DNA of 64,000 bases from CAYMZZ01 sp044463125 (GCA_044463125.1 JBIQMS010000017.1:15725-79724); one strand, 5' to 3'; shown: positions 1-8,811, counted from the stretch's first letter. Notes: generated by a model not told the origin, from the letters alone. Numbers and translations are program-made.

Positions 1-231
1 TGAAAGCATCCAAACCCAATCCTTTGAAAGAAACCCAATCCATCCTGTGAAAACCAATCCAGTATTTTAAGAACCAAACCCCTTCGATGCCCTGTGAAAA
101 CCCGGCAATCGAACAAGCTTTAATCCGTCCCTATTTCTTCTTAATCCGTACCCGGCCTTCGGGCAATCTCTTAAAATCCCGATTGCTTAATCACTGAAGA
201 CTACATCGTCCACACCCAAACCTGATGTACT
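1..231. other. Leading non-coding stretch with short direct repeats
   Basis: No convincing reading frame is seen before the first gene. The stretch holds three near-copies of an 11-base unit AAACCCAATCC (about 12-22, 31-41 and 50-60, the last with one change) at roughly 20-base spacing. It could be a 5' regulatory region of the next gene or the tail of something outside the window; neither can be shown. Confidence 0.3.
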
Positions 232-669
232 ATGGTCAACTATCACACATTATTGAATGAACCCGTTTTAACGCAAAACAGGGAGCCACTGCAGCACCTG
301 GCCGGTAGTGTTATGAAAAAACTGTTGCCTGATGCCGTACAGAACAAGAATTTTTTCATTAACGATATTCCATCCAACCTGGCGGTTGAATATAACCAGG
401 ACCGGATAATTGCCGTACTGGAAGGCTTGCTCAGGACGGTTCTGTATCATTCGAGGGAAACCTGTATCCGGTTATCAGCCCGTCAGTATGGCTATGTGGT
501 GGTGCTGGAACTAAAGGAGTCAGGCAGTATCAACGACTACGCAATGGCCTGTGGCTTACAGGAAGTGAATAGCCTGGCAGAAATGATTGGCGGCTGTTTG
601 AGCATCAGCGTACAGAAGCCCATGACCACAGTGGCGTTTAGTTTTCCCAATTTGCCGATGGCAGCGTGA
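232..669 (+). CDS. Degenerate histidine-kinase-type ATPase-like protein
   Basis: This is a soluble 145-residue protein without signal peptide or membrane segment. Its middle and end follow the pattern of a GHKL (HATPase_c) domain: a helix with LEGLLRTVLYHS where the N-box would be (about residues 64-75), a strand pair VVVLELKESG in place of the DxGxG box, then LAEMIGGCLSIS and a final VAFSFP strand. The asparagine of the N-box and the aspartate/glycines of the G-boxes are not present as expected, so ATP binding is doubtful. There is no kinase dimerisation domain. It may be a regulatory or decayed ATPase-fold protein. The ATG at 232 is the only good start; an A/B repeat module follows the stop within a few bases. 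Confidence 0.55.
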   Translation: MVNYHTLLNEPVLTQNREPLQHLAGSVMKKLLPDAVQNKNFFINDIPSNLAVEYNQDRIIAVLEGLLRTVLYHSRETCIRLSARQYGYVVVLELKESGSINDYAMACGLQEVNSLAEMIGGCLSISVQKPMTTVAFSFPNLPMAA

Positions 670-673
670 GAGG

Positions 674-784
674 CGTAATACGTTTTACGTTATACGTATT
701 ACGTATGGTTTAAAGTTTAGGGTTTAAAGTTTAATAGGTTAGATAAACCTTAAACTTTAAACTCTAAACTTTAAACTTTAAACT
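674..784. repeat. A+B / B' intergenic repeat
   Basis: An A-type run (acgtaatacg-like units, 674-704) is followed by B units on the plus strand (706-740) and B' units, their complement (747-783). B and B' can pair as a hairpin with a loop of a few bases. No A' arm is present. The B' arm supplies the stop codon of the leftward CFI-box gene (778-780). Confidence 0.75.
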
Positions 785-1608
785 CCGAGATACTTTTCTT
801 CCATTTCCCTCACATACTTCGCATAATAATCCACTGCCTCCTGGTAATGGCCGGCTTCAATTTTTTGCACGCTGGGTATAATCAATTGCGAGTAGAGGTG
901 TTCCAGAATTTCGGGCCGGTTATGGGCATCGTGAATCGCATTCAGGATGGTGGGCCCCAATACTTCATAATCAGCCAGTAGTTGCCGGCCCAGCTGATTT
1001 TCCCGCATATAATTTTCACGAAGAAAACGGAGTGCTTCCAGTTCATGGCAATCATCGGCCAGGCCTTTATGCTGTACGCAGGCCGTGGTGAGGAAACAAT
1101 CATAATCATCGTAATCGTCATTGCTCGTGGTGGTAGTTTTGTAGCGCAGCGAAACGAATTCTTTCCCCTTGGTATCCTGCATTGATAAATCCAGGTAAGG
1201 TCGGATAACGCCTTTCAGGTCTTTGGGTAACTGCGTTGGAAGGACCAGTTCTCCCGCCACTTTCTTTTCAAACTTCGCCTCCATCTGGGCTTTCTTGGGT
1301 GAGCTATCCAACAGCAGCACTTCCGACAACATATAGGTATTGTGAACCGTTCGGGCAGCCGTGGTGGTTCCGGTATTGATATAGCCGGCTTTCATACTAA
1401 TCCTTTTGTCGGCTTCTTTTGCGGCAGTAAACCGGTTGATGCTGTTGATGACAAGGCTGATTTCGAAAGTCCATTTACCTTTCCCGGCTTCGACCTTTTC
1501 CCCGGTATAGGTACCTATACCCGTCTGATCTCTGCGAAGCAGGAGCGGCAACCCGGTGGCGGCAAGTACGGCTGTTCCGCTTTTTCCCAAAAATTCTCTT
1601 CTTTGCAT
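778..1608 (-). CDS. CFI-box-CTERM domain protein with twin-arginine-like leader
   Basis: I chose the ATG at 1608 because it begins MQRREFLGKSG followed by a hydrophobic stretch, a twin-arginine-like export leader (RREFL). An in-frame extension to 1665 would hide this signal. The mature part of about 250 residues has a threonine-rich linker and a DDYDDYD run, then CFLTTACVQHKGLADDC (about residues 170-186), the signature of CFI-box C-terminal domains, with ELEALRFLRE after it. The end is helical. The biochemical role of this domain family is not known to me. The protein is probably periplasmic or surface-attached. It is divergent from the downstream catabolic cluster and no partner gene is evident. 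Confidence 0.7.
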   Translation of the reverse strand: MQRREFLGKSGTAVLAATGLPLLLRRDQTGIGTYTGEKVEAGKGKWTFEISLVINSINRFTAAKEADKRISMKAGYINTGTTTAARTVHNTYMLSEVLLLDSSPKKAQMEAKFEKKVAGELVLPTQLPKDLKGVIRPYLDLSMQDTKGKEFVSLRYKTTTTSNDDYDDYDCFLTTACVQHKGLADDCHELEALRFLRENYMRENQLGRQLLADYEVLGPTILNAIHDAHNRPEILEHLYSQLIIPSVQKIEAGHYQEAVDYYAKYVREMEEKYLGV

Positions 1609-1762
1609 AGTGAATGGCGTTTGGTTGCCGAAAAATAGAGAATCAGGCAATAATATCCATACCATCAGCAGGGTATTTGTTGAAGACCCCTGATTCTATC
1701 CCCGAATTTCGGCGCTGGTTCGGAAAGTTGATTGCTTATCTTTAGGCCAAATAACCAAACGA

Positions 1763-2641
1763 ATGAGTCAGTTTTCATGGAAAGGCGTTTTTCCCGCATT
1801 AACCACCAAGTTTACAGCAGAGGATGAATTAGATATCCCCTTATTTGTAAAAAATCTCGAAACACAATGGAAAGCCGGTGTGAATGGCGTGATCCTGGGA
1901 GGTACCCTTGGTGAAGCCAGCGTGCTTACTACGGCCGAAAAAGAAAAGCTGGTGCATACCGCTTTGGCGCATGCCAATGGGAAACCCGTGATCCTGAATA
2001 TTGCGGAAGGAAGCACAAGGGTTGCTGTGGAACAGGCCAGGTTGGCCGAGAAATGGGGAGTGCAGGGATTGATGTTGCTGCCGCCCATGCGCTATAAACC
2101 CGATCACCGGGAGGCGGTTCATTTTTTCCGAACTGTGGCTGAAAGCACCAGTCTGCCTGTTATGCTCTACAATAACCCTGTGGATTACAAAACAGAGATA
2201 ACCCTTGCCATGTTTGAGGAACTGCAAAGCAGTACCAACATCACGGCTGTAAAAGAATCCACCCGCGATGTGACTAATGTAACGCGCATGCGCAATGCTT
2301 TTGGCGATCGTTACAGCATTCTTTGTGGCGTAGACACACTTGCCATGGAAGAATTGTTGTTGGGTGCCGATGGTTGGGTGGCAGGACTTGTTTGCGCTTA
2401 TCCCTTCGAAACGGTGAAACTGTATCAGTTGATACAGGAAGGAAAACTGGAGGAAGCCCGCGAACTTTATCGCTGGTTCATGCCGCTGCTGGAGCTCGAT
2501 ATCCACCCCAAGCTGGTACAATACATCAAACTGGCGGAAGCGGAAAATGGACTGGGCAGCGAATATGTGAGAGAGCCGAGGCTTAGACTCGAAGGCGAGG
2601 AGAGGAAGAGGGTGTTGAATGTCGTGAGACGTGAATCGTGA
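1763..2641 (+). CDS. DHDPS-family lyase, likely hydroxy-pyrroline-carboxylate deaminase
   Basis: This 292-residue protein has the (beta/alpha)8 fold of the dihydrodipicolinate synthase/N-acetylneuraminate lyase family. GGTLGEASVL (about 41-50) matches the substrate carboxylate loop, MLYNNP carries the catalytic tyrosine region and AVKESTRD carries the Schiff-base lysine. The neighbours (aldehyde dehydrogenase, 4-hydroxyproline epimerase, D-amino-acid dehydrogenase) make it most likely the deaminase that converts cis-4-hydroxy-pyrroline-2-carboxylate to 2-oxoglutarate semialdehyde, not a lysine biosynthesis enzyme. The last residues (RRES) and stop are encoded by a D-type repeat (gtgagacgtgaatcgtga), so the C-terminus was probably altered by repeat insertion. 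A TATCTTTA box lies at 1737-1744. Confidence 0.85.
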   Translation: MSQFSWKGVFPALTTKFTAEDELDIPLFVKNLETQWKAGVNGVILGGTLGEASVLTTAEKEKLVHTALAHANGKPVILNIAEGSTRVAVEQARLAEKWGVQGLMLLPPMRYKPDHREAVHFFRTVAESTSLPVMLYNNPVDYKTEITLAMFEELQSSTNITAVKESTRDVTNVTRMRNAFGDRYSILCGVDTLAMEELLLGADGWVAGLVCAYPFETVKLYQLIQEGKLEEARELYRWFMPLLELDIHPKLVQYIKLAEAENGLGSEYVREPRLRLEGEERKRVLNVVRRES

Positions 2642-2940
2642 GGCGTGAATCGTGAGGAGGGGGTGACGTAGTACGTATTACGTAGTACGTTTTACGTAGT
2701 AAGTTTTGAGTTGTAAGTTTTAAGTAGTAAGTAGTAAGTAGTAGGTTTTAAGTTTTAAGTTTTAAGTTGTAAGTATTAAGTTTTAAGTTGTAAGTAGTAA
2801 AATTTAAGTTGTAAGTAATAAGTTTTAAGTAAAGAGTTCTTTTCTTTCAATTTAAACCTTAAACTCTAAACCCTAAACTTCTCACTAATTCAACCATTCA
2901 ACAAATTCTCAAATTCACAAATTCTCAAATTTTTCCTCTC
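2624..2940. repeat. Mosaic of D, A, C, B' and F' repeat modules
   Basis: The roughly 300 bases between the lyase and the dehydrogenase are almost entirely repeats: D units (cgtgaatcgtgagg, 2624-2658), A units (acgtagtacgtattacg, 2663-2701), a long C run (gtaagtagtaagt and variants, 2702-2835), B' (ttaaaccttaaactc, 2848-2880) and F' (attctcaaattcacaaa, 2884-2936). The modules are not paired here, unlike at most other copies. No promoter could be recognised, so the dehydrogenase is probably read through from the lyase. Confidence 0.75.
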
Positions 2941-4368
2941 ATGTTTTTTCCCGACGCAACAATAAACGAAGTGAATCAAACCATGGAGCAGGCACAGGAG
3001 GCTTTCCTGGCTTATCGAAAGATTTCTATTTCTGCAAGGGCTGCTTTCATGCGTAGCATCGCGGTACAGTTGCAGGGTGCTGCTGACGAGTTGATAAAGA
3101 TAGCTGCAGAAGAAACGCATTTGCCGCTGGCCAGGCTTCGATCAGAGCTTACACGCACCTGCTTTCAGCTAAGCAGCTATGCCGATGCCTGCGAGAAAGG
3201 CGATTGGCTGCAAATTCGCAAAGAGGCGGCGGATCCCAACCGGCAGCCTGCCCGGCCCGATATTCGCAAGATGATGGTTCCGCTGGGACCCGTGCTGGTT
3301 TTTGGTGCCGCCAATTTCCCATTCGCCTATTCCACTGCCGGAGGTGATACAGCATGCGCGCTGGCGGCGGGTTGCAGTGTTGTCGTGAAAGCCCACCCCG
3401 CACACGCGAAAACCAGTGAGAAAGTGGCGGAATTGATACAAATGGCTATCAGTCTTTCTCCGGATATCCCCGCGCATAGTTTTCAACATATTCATGGAGC
3501 TTCCCACGAAGTGGGTAAAGCCCTTGTGGAACATCCCTATGCCAAAGCCGTTGGTTTTACGGGCTCCCTTGCCGGTGGCAGACAGCTTTTTGATTGGGCG
3601 CAGCAGCGACCCGTGCCGATTCCTGTATTTGCGGAAATGAGCAGCATCAATCCCATTTTTATTTTCCCCGACAAATTGCAGCAGGATCCAGAGGGGCTTG
3701 CCAAACAGATAGCGGGTTCTGTTACATTGGGCGTTGGACAGTTTTGCACCAACCCCGGTCTGCTCATTGCTCCGCAAATGCCCACGCTGGAAACTTTCCG
3801 TAAAGCCCTGGCCCTGGAAATAGAAAATGATCAGCCTGCTGAAATGTTGCATACGGGCATATTTCAAAACTATGTGGAGAAAAGGGCTAATGCACTTGCA
3901 CAGGCGGAGGTGGAGTTGTTGGCAACAGCAAAGGCGGAGCCGCTCTATAACCAGGGTGTGGCTACCATCGCCAGCACCAGCGCTGCCAACTTTTTGCAAA
4001 ACCCAGTATTGCATCGCGAAGTATTTGGGCCCTGGTCGCTCATTATTCAGTGCGATAATATGAAGCAGATGGAGGAACTCGCTGGTAAACTCGAAGGTCA
4101 GCTAACCGCCACCCTGATGGCAACGCGCAAGGACCTGGAAGAATATCCTGCATTTTTAGAAAAGGCCATCGACCTCGCGGGCCGGGTAGTAATGAATGGC
4201 GTACCTACTGGCGTGGAAGTGAGCCAGGCCATGATGCATGGGGGACCTTATCCCGCCACCACCGACTCACGTTTTACGGCCGTGGGTGCCGATGGAATTA
4301 TGCGCTTTGTACGTCCGGTCGCGTTTCAGAGTTGGGAGCCGGATATGCTGCCGGAATACCTGCGCTGA
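2941..4368 (+). CDS. NADP-type aldehyde dehydrogenase, likely 2-oxoglutarate semialdehyde dehydrogenase
   Basis: This is an aldehyde dehydrogenase of 475 residues. FAEMSSINPI carries the general-base glutamate (E232) and GQFCTNPG the catalytic cysteine (C269), with the spacing usual for the superfamily. The sequence around FGAANFPFAYSTAGGDTA resembles the ketoglutarate semialdehyde/NADP-dependent subgroup found in hydroxyproline and sugar-acid clusters. It would take the semialdehyde made by the upstream lyase to 2-oxoglutarate. The family is usually longer by 30-50 residues at the N-terminus; here the DNA before the ATG is repeat sequence, so the start of the gene may have been lost or replaced. 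Its end overlaps the convergent sterol desaturase gene by 43 bases. Confidence 0.85.
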   Translation: MFFPDATINEVNQTMEQAQEAFLAYRKISISARAAFMRSIAVQLQGAADELIKIAAEETHLPLARLRSELTRTCFQLSSYADACEKGDWLQIRKEAADPNRQPARPDIRKMMVPLGPVLVFGAANFPFAYSTAGGDTACALAAGCSVVVKAHPAHAKTSEKVAELIQMAISLSPDIPAHSFQHIHGASHEVGKALVEHPYAKAVGFTGSLAGGRQLFDWAQQRPVPIPVFAEMSSINPIFIFPDKLQQDPEGLAKQIAGSVTLGVGQFCTNPGLLIAPQMPTLETFRKALALEIENDQPAEMLHTGIFQNYVEKRANALAQAEVELLATAKAEPLYNQGVATIASTSAANFLQNPVLHREVFGPWSLIIQCDNMKQMEELAGKLEGQLTATLMATRKDLEEYPAFLEKAIDLAGRVVMNGVPTGVEVSQAMMHGGPYPATTDSRFTAVGADGIMRFVRPVAFQSWEPDMLPEYLR

Positions 4369-5606
4369 TATACCAGCCAGGCTGTTGCTGCAAACGACAA
4401 TAAGAAGTAGCCCGCCAGGAAATAGACAATGCCGGGTATATACATGGAAGCGCCAAACCAGTCACCCTGCTCTACCATAAACCAGGCGGCCAGGCTACAG
4501 CGAAGCAATTCGGCAACGATGGCCGAACTGTTTCCATCCATCAAATCAGTAAGGCTGTAAACAGTGAGAAATAGGAAGGCGCCATACCAGAAGATGTAAG
4601 AGCTGTCCATCGCATTGATTCGGGCAATGCTGGCGAAAAGATAACTGGTGAATAGCAGGATCATGAAGAGCTGAATCCATGCCCAGGCTTTCATTTCGCG
4701 CGAAGCATAAGGCTCGTATTTTTCAAAATGGTAAACGTCGTCAATTTTATATACCGGAAATTTTTCCGCCACATCTGCCGGCCGGTAGCCTGTGGGCTTG
4801 AACCATAAGGTGAATTTGTCTTTCCAGTTCCGAGTTCTCCAGGCATCCTTACAAAGTAGCCAAACATGCTGAAAATTGATCTTGATCGGGTTCCAGGTAC
4901 GGGCCGGGCGGGTTATGCCATAAACCGGTTCCACTTCCGGTAGCTCTTCCTGAAAACTCCCAAACCATTTATCCCAGAATATGAAAATCTGTCCATAGTT
5001 TTTATCCATATATTCCGGGTTGATGGCATGGTGAACGCGGTGATGTGAGGGTGTAACAATCACTTTTTCGAGCCATCCCATTTTGTTGATATGCTGTGTA
5101 TGATACCAGAACTGGGCGAATAGGTGCAGGGGCGCCACTATGGCGATGACTTCGCCGGGTACTCCCAACAGCGCAGAAGGAAGCAGGAAGATGACGAAGA
5201 TCCTTGCCACGGATGAAATGCTTTGCCGCAAGGCACAGGCCAGGTTGAAGTCTTCGCTACTATGGTGAATAATATGACCGTTCCAGAAAAAATTCACTTT
5301 ATGCTGAATACGGTGCACCCAGTAGCCGGCCAGGTCGAGTGTAAAAAATGCGATTACATAAACCAGCCAGGTAGCTTCAATCTGCATAAGCGCCATATGC
5401 TCCAGCATCCAGGGATAACTGATGACGACAAGCGAAAGTCCCAACACATCCTTTACCACATTGGTGACGCCGGAGCTAAGGCTCGCGATCATATCCATGC
5501 TGCGAACCGTTTCCTTATGCTTTTTCCAGCCATACCATTTCTCAAACAAAACCAGGGCCAGGAAGGCCGGCATTGCAATGAGCAGTATCTTTCCGTACAT
5601 TTCCAT
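4326..5606 (-). CDS. Sterol desaturase/fatty acid hydroxylase family membrane protein
   Basis: A 426-residue integral membrane protein of the di-iron hydroxylase superfamily. The histidine clusters HRIQH, HHSSEDFN and HHRVHH are present in the order and spacing of the family, and several hydrophobic helices lie before and after them. The C-terminal ~130 residues add further membrane helices that the core family does not need. The start is the ATG at 5606; codons upstream lack an ATG. It probably hydroxylates or desaturates a lipid at the membrane. It stands on the opposite strand inside the hydroxyproline/arabinose cluster, with its start 34 bases from the epimerase start and its end overlapping the dehydrogenase end, so a shared divergent promoter is possible. 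No functional link is evident. Confidence 0.8.
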   Translation of the reverse strand: MEMYGKILLIAMPAFLALVLFEKWYGWKKHKETVRSMDMIASLSSGVTNVVKDVLGLSLVVISYPWMLEHMALMQIEATWLVYVIAFFTLDLAGYWVHRIQHKVNFFWNGHIIHHSSEDFNLACALRQSISSVARIFVIFLLPSALLGVPGEVIAIVAPLHLFAQFWYHTQHINKMGWLEKVIVTPSHHRVHHAINPEYMDKNYGQIFIFWDKWFGSFQEELPEVEPVYGITRPARTWNPIKINFQHVWLLCKDAWRTRNWKDKFTLWFKPTGYRPADVAEKFPVYKIDDVYHFEKYEPYASREMKAWAWIQLFMILLFTSYLFASIARINAMDSSYIFWYGAFLFLTVYSLTDLMDGNSSAIVAELLRCSLAAWFMVEQGDWFGASMYIPGIVYFLAGYFLLSFAATAWLVYQRRYSGSISGSQL

Positions 5607-5640
5607 ATGCAAACAATGATTACGAATTTACAAAATTTGC

Positions 5641-6654
5641 ATGAAGCATATATTCGAATGTATTGACGGGCATACCTGTGGCAATCCGGTAAGGGTAGTG
5701 GCGAAAGGCGCCCCGGAACTCCGGGGAAAGACCATTGCCGAGAAGCGACTGCACTTCCTGGAAGAATACGATTGGATCCGTACCGGGCTCATGTTTGAGC
5801 CGCGTGGGCACGATATGATGAGCGGAAGCTTTATCTATCCTCCGGCGGATCCTGAAAACGACGCGGCCATCCTCTTTATCGAAACCAGCGGCTGCCTTCC
5901 GATGTGTGGGCATGGTACAATCGGAACGGTTACCATCGCCATTGAAGAAGGGTTGATTCAACCCCGGCATCCGGGAAGTTTACGTTTGGAGACACCGGCC
6001 GGCCTGGTGCGCATAAGCTATCAAACCGAAAGGAAAGATGGTAAAGAAAAAGTGCGATCGGTGCGGCTTATCAATATTCCTTCTTACCTGCACGCATCCG
6101 GTTTGGCGGTGGAATGTCCCGGACTGGGACCAATAAGGGTAGATGTGGCATACGGTGGAAATTTTTATGCGATCGTGGATGAGCAGGAAAATTTTCCAGG
6201 TCTCCAGCATTATAGCGCCTCGCAGTTGATAGAGATGGCCCGTGAGCTGCGCAAGAATATTAATGCCGCCTACCAGTTTGTGCATCCGGAGGACGAGCGC
6301 ATAAAAGGATGCAGTCATATTCTGTGGACAGGTGCTGTGATTGATAAGCAATCTACCGCGCGAAATGCGGTATTTTATGGCGATAAAGCCATCGACCGTT
6401 CGCCTTGTGGCACCGGCACCAGTGCGCGCATGGCGCAATGGTATGCCAAAGGACGTTTGAAGAAAGGGGATGCTTTTGTACACGAAAGCATCATCGGATC
6501 TAAATTCACTGGCCGGATAGAAGAAGAGCTGGAACTTGCCGGCCATCGGGCCATCCGCCCTTCCATAGAAGGCTGGGCCAAAATTTATGGATATAATACG
6601 ATTTGGATCGATGAAGAAGATGATCCGTTTGCGAAAGGATTTCAGGTAGTGTAG
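5641..6654 (+). CDS. 4-hydroxyproline 2-epimerase (proline racemase family)
   Basis: A cytosolic protein of 337 residues of the proline racemase family. Both catalytic cysteines are present: PMCGHGTIG (C89) and RSPCGTGTSAR (C256). A cysteine in the first position excludes the trans-3-hydroxy-L-proline dehydratase branch, which has threonine there. Together with the neighbouring lyase, semialdehyde dehydrogenase and D-amino-acid dehydrogenase this supports the first step of trans-4-hydroxy-L-proline breakdown, epimerisation to cis-4-hydroxy-D-proline. The length is normal and the start is a clean ATG. True proline racemase activity cannot be ruled out by sequence alone. Confidence 0.88.
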   Translation: MKHIFECIDGHTCGNPVRVVAKGAPELRGKTIAEKRLHFLEEYDWIRTGLMFEPRGHDMMSGSFIYPPADPENDAAILFIETSGCLPMCGHGTIGTVTIAIEEGLIQPRHPGSLRLETPAGLVRISYQTERKDGKEKVRSVRLINIPSYLHASGLAVECPGLGPIRVDVAYGGNFYAIVDEQENFPGLQHYSASQLIEMARELRKNINAAYQFVHPEDERIKGCSHILWTGAVIDKQSTARNAVFYGDKAIDRSPCGTGTSARMAQWYAKGRLKKGDAFVHESIIGSKFTGRIEEELELAGHRAIRPSIEGWAKIYGYNTIWIDEEDDPFAKGFQVV

Positions 6655-6661
6655 GAAAGTT

Positions 6662-6794
6662 GTGAGTTGTAAGTAGTAAGTAGTAAGTAGTAAGTTGGGT
6701 AGGTTTATATCAAAAATAATCTGCGATGATCTGCGGAAAAATAATGATAGCAATATTCAAATCCACAAATATTCAAATTCACAAATTTATTCGC
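6662..6794. repeat. C + E-like + F' repeat modules
   Basis: C units (gtaagtagtaagtagtaag, 6662-6698) directly follow the epimerase gene, then E-like pieces (atctgcgatgatctgcgg, about 6719-6737) and F' units (attcaaatccacaaat, 6752-6788) up to the start of the arabinofuranosidase gene. No inverted partner of C is present here. Confidence 0.65.
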
Positions 6795-6796
6795 TC

Positions 6797-8782
6797 ATGC
6801 GACAAATATCCCTCATCATCGCCCTTGTCTTTATTGCGATTGCTGCTTTCGCGCAATCGGGCTGGCAATACCGGCCGGTCAATTTTTCGAAGGTGAATAT
6901 TACCGATGCCTTTTGGAAACCAAGGATGGAAACCGTAGCCACGGTTACCATGGATGCCTGCATTTATCAGACTGAGCAGCGCACGCCGCGTATTCGCAAT
7001 TTTGAAAAAGTGGCGAGGCGAATGGGGGAGAAGCACGAAGGAATTTATTATGATGACAGCGATGTGTACAAAGCCATCGAAGCCATGGCTTACTCTCTGC
7101 GTACGCGTCGCGATTCAGCGCTGGAAGCTAAAGCCGATGAGTGGATTGAAAAGATAGCGGCCGCACAGGAGCCGGATGGCTATTTGAATACTTATTATTC
7201 GCTGCGCGGATTACAGGGCCGGTGGACCGATGTGGAAAAGCATGAAGACTACAATGCCGGGCATCTGATAGAAGCGGCTGTGGCTTATTATGATGTAACG
7301 GGCAAGCGAAAATTCCTGGATGTGGCGATACGCCTGGCGAATCATATTGATTCCGCGCTGTACCGCTCGGGTCGCAAATGGATCAGCGGACATCAGGAAA
7401 TAGAACTGGCCCTGGTAAAGCTCCATCGGGTAACGGGGGATGCCCGCTATATTGAGCTGGCCGACTGGTATATTCGATCCAGAGGGAGCCAGTTTCCTTA
7501 CCAAAGCGCCTGGCTCACGCCAGCTTACTGGCAGGATTTGAAGCCGGTGACGGAGCAAACGGAAATCACCGGGCATGCCGTGCGGGCTATGTACCTCTTT
7601 AGCGGTGTGGCCGATATGGCCGCGATAAAAAAGAATAAAGACTACCTGCAGGCCATGGAAAGGATTTGGGAAGATGTTGTTCATCGCAACATGTATGTAA
7701 CGGGTGGCATTGGCTCTGCGGGCGACAATGAAGGATTTTCTGTGGATTATGACCTGCCCAATGAGGAAGCCTATTGCGAAACCTGTGCCAGTGTGGGTAT
7801 GGTTTTCTGGAACGCGCGCATGAGCCAGCTCACCGGGAATTCCAAATACTATGACGTACTGGAACGCAGCCTCTACAATGGGGCGCTCGATGGCTTGAGC
7901 CTTTCCGGTGATCGTTTCTTTTACGGCAATCCCCTGGCCAGCAATGGCCGCCACACCCGCAAAGCCTGGTTTGGTACTGCCTGTTGTCCTGCCAATATCG
8001 CCAGGCTGGTAGCTTCACTTGGCAATTATGTGTATGGGGAAGAAAAGGACCAGGTTTGGGTAAATCTCTTTGTGGCCAGCGATGCAGAGCTTAGAATGGG
8101 AGGTACGCCTGTGAAAATGAAGATGGAAACCAATTATCCCTGGGACGGAAAGATCAGCCTGCAAACCAGCTTAACCAAAAAACGCCGCTTTCAAATTCGT
8201 ATTCGAATCCCCGGATGGTTCCAGGGCAAAATGGTGGATGGCGATTTGTACCAACGCGCTTCGGATGACGGCGCCAACGATTTTTTCGATCCAACAGTCA
8301 ATGGCAAAGCCGTGTCTTATAAAGTGGAAAATGGATATATAGTTGTAGACAACACCTGGAAGGAGGGCGATCGGCTGGAAATGGAATTTCCCTTACAGAC
8401 GCAATTGCTGCTGTCAAGAGAGGAGGTTGCCGCCAACCGCGACCGGATGGCTTTGCAGCGGGGCCCGCTGGTTTATTGTGTGGAAGGAGCGGATAACCCG
8501 GCCGGGGTATGGAACCTGCTGATGGATCCGTCGGCCAGTTGGAAACCGGTCAATCATTCCATACAGGGGCATCAACTCACAGCCCTCAAGGGAGAAATTT
8601 GGGAACTGGTTCCCGACGTCAGCGGTAAAGACGTGCAACTCCGGAAAAGGGTGGTAACGGCCATTCCCTATTATACCTGGGCCAACCGGCAACCCAACGA
8701 TATGCAGGTGTGGCTACCCAGCAAGATTCATTCGCTCATGATCAATAACAGCAACAAAAAATCGGATGGGGGAAATTATTAG
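6797..8782 (+). CDS. Secreted GH127-family beta-L-arabinofuranosidase
   Basis: I chose the ATG at 6797 because it opens a signal peptide (MRQISLIIALVF... ending AFAQ); an upstream in-frame start lies in repeat DNA. The 661-residue product matches the GH127/DUF1680 family, which removes beta-L-arabinofuranosyl residues from hydroxyproline-linked arabino-oligosaccharides. Catalytic features known from the Bifidobacterium enzyme HypBA1 are in place: the acid/base Glu (E312) 16 residues before the zinc Glu of ETC (E328, with C330) and the paired cysteines of ACCPAN (C396, C397), the first being the nucleophile. An (alpha/alpha)6 region with NAGHLIEAAVAYY precedes it and beta-rich domains follow. 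It sits between hydroxyproline epimerase and hydroxyproline dehydrogenase genes, which fits release of arabinose from hydroxyproline-rich glycopeptides. Confidence 0.87.
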   Translation: MRQISLIIALVFIAIAAFAQSGWQYRPVNFSKVNITDAFWKPRMETVATVTMDACIYQTEQRTPRIRNFEKVARRMGEKHEGIYYDDSDVYKAIEAMAYSLRTRRDSALEAKADEWIEKIAAAQEPDGYLNTYYSLRGLQGRWTDVEKHEDYNAGHLIEAAVAYYDVTGKRKFLDVAIRLANHIDSALYRSGRKWISGHQEIELALVKLHRVTGDARYIELADWYIRSRGSQFPYQSAWLTPAYWQDLKPVTEQTEITGHAVRAMYLFSGVADMAAIKKNKDYLQAMERIWEDVVHRNMYVTGGIGSAGDNEGFSVDYDLPNEEAYCETCASVGMVFWNARMSQLTGNSKYYDVLERSLYNGALDGLSLSGDRFFYGNPLASNGRHTRKAWFGTACCPANIARLVASLGNYVYGEEKDQVWVNLFVASDAELRMGGTPVKMKMETNYPWDGKISLQTSLTKKRRFQIRIRIPGWFQGKMVDGDLYQRASDDGANDFFDPTVNGKAVSYKVENGYIVVDNTWKEGDRLEMEFPLQTQLLLSREEVAANRDRMALQRGPLVYCVEGADNPAGVWNLLMDPSASWKPVNHSIQGHQLTALKGEIWELVPDVSGKDVQLRKRVVTAIPYYTWANRQPNDMQVWLPSKIHSLMINNSNKKSDGGNY

Positions 8783-8803
8783 TAGAAACATAAAATGCAG
8801 CGG

Positions 8804-8811
8804 TAATTTTG
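8804..8811 (+). promoter_or_regulatory. TAnnTTTG promoter box before the dehydrogenase
   Basis: TAATTTTG matches the Bacteroidota -7 consensus. Only four bases separate it from the ATG at 8816, so a transcript starting at the usual distance would have almost no leader. No clear -33 TTG was found. Confidence 0.4.

Noticed and set aside
708..783. B units (TTTAGGG-like) considered as telomeric repeats
   Set aside because: They resemble the plant telomere unit only by composition; they are interrupted, paired as inverted arms and found in internal gaps.
2702..2835. C-type tandem units considered as a CRISPR array
   Set aside because: Units are short, degenerate and contiguous; there are no spacers and no cas genes.
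3169..4014. Minus-strand frame of about 280 codons inside the aldehyde dehydrogenase gene
   Set aside because: It is the complement of a conserved enzyme with catalytic residues in place.
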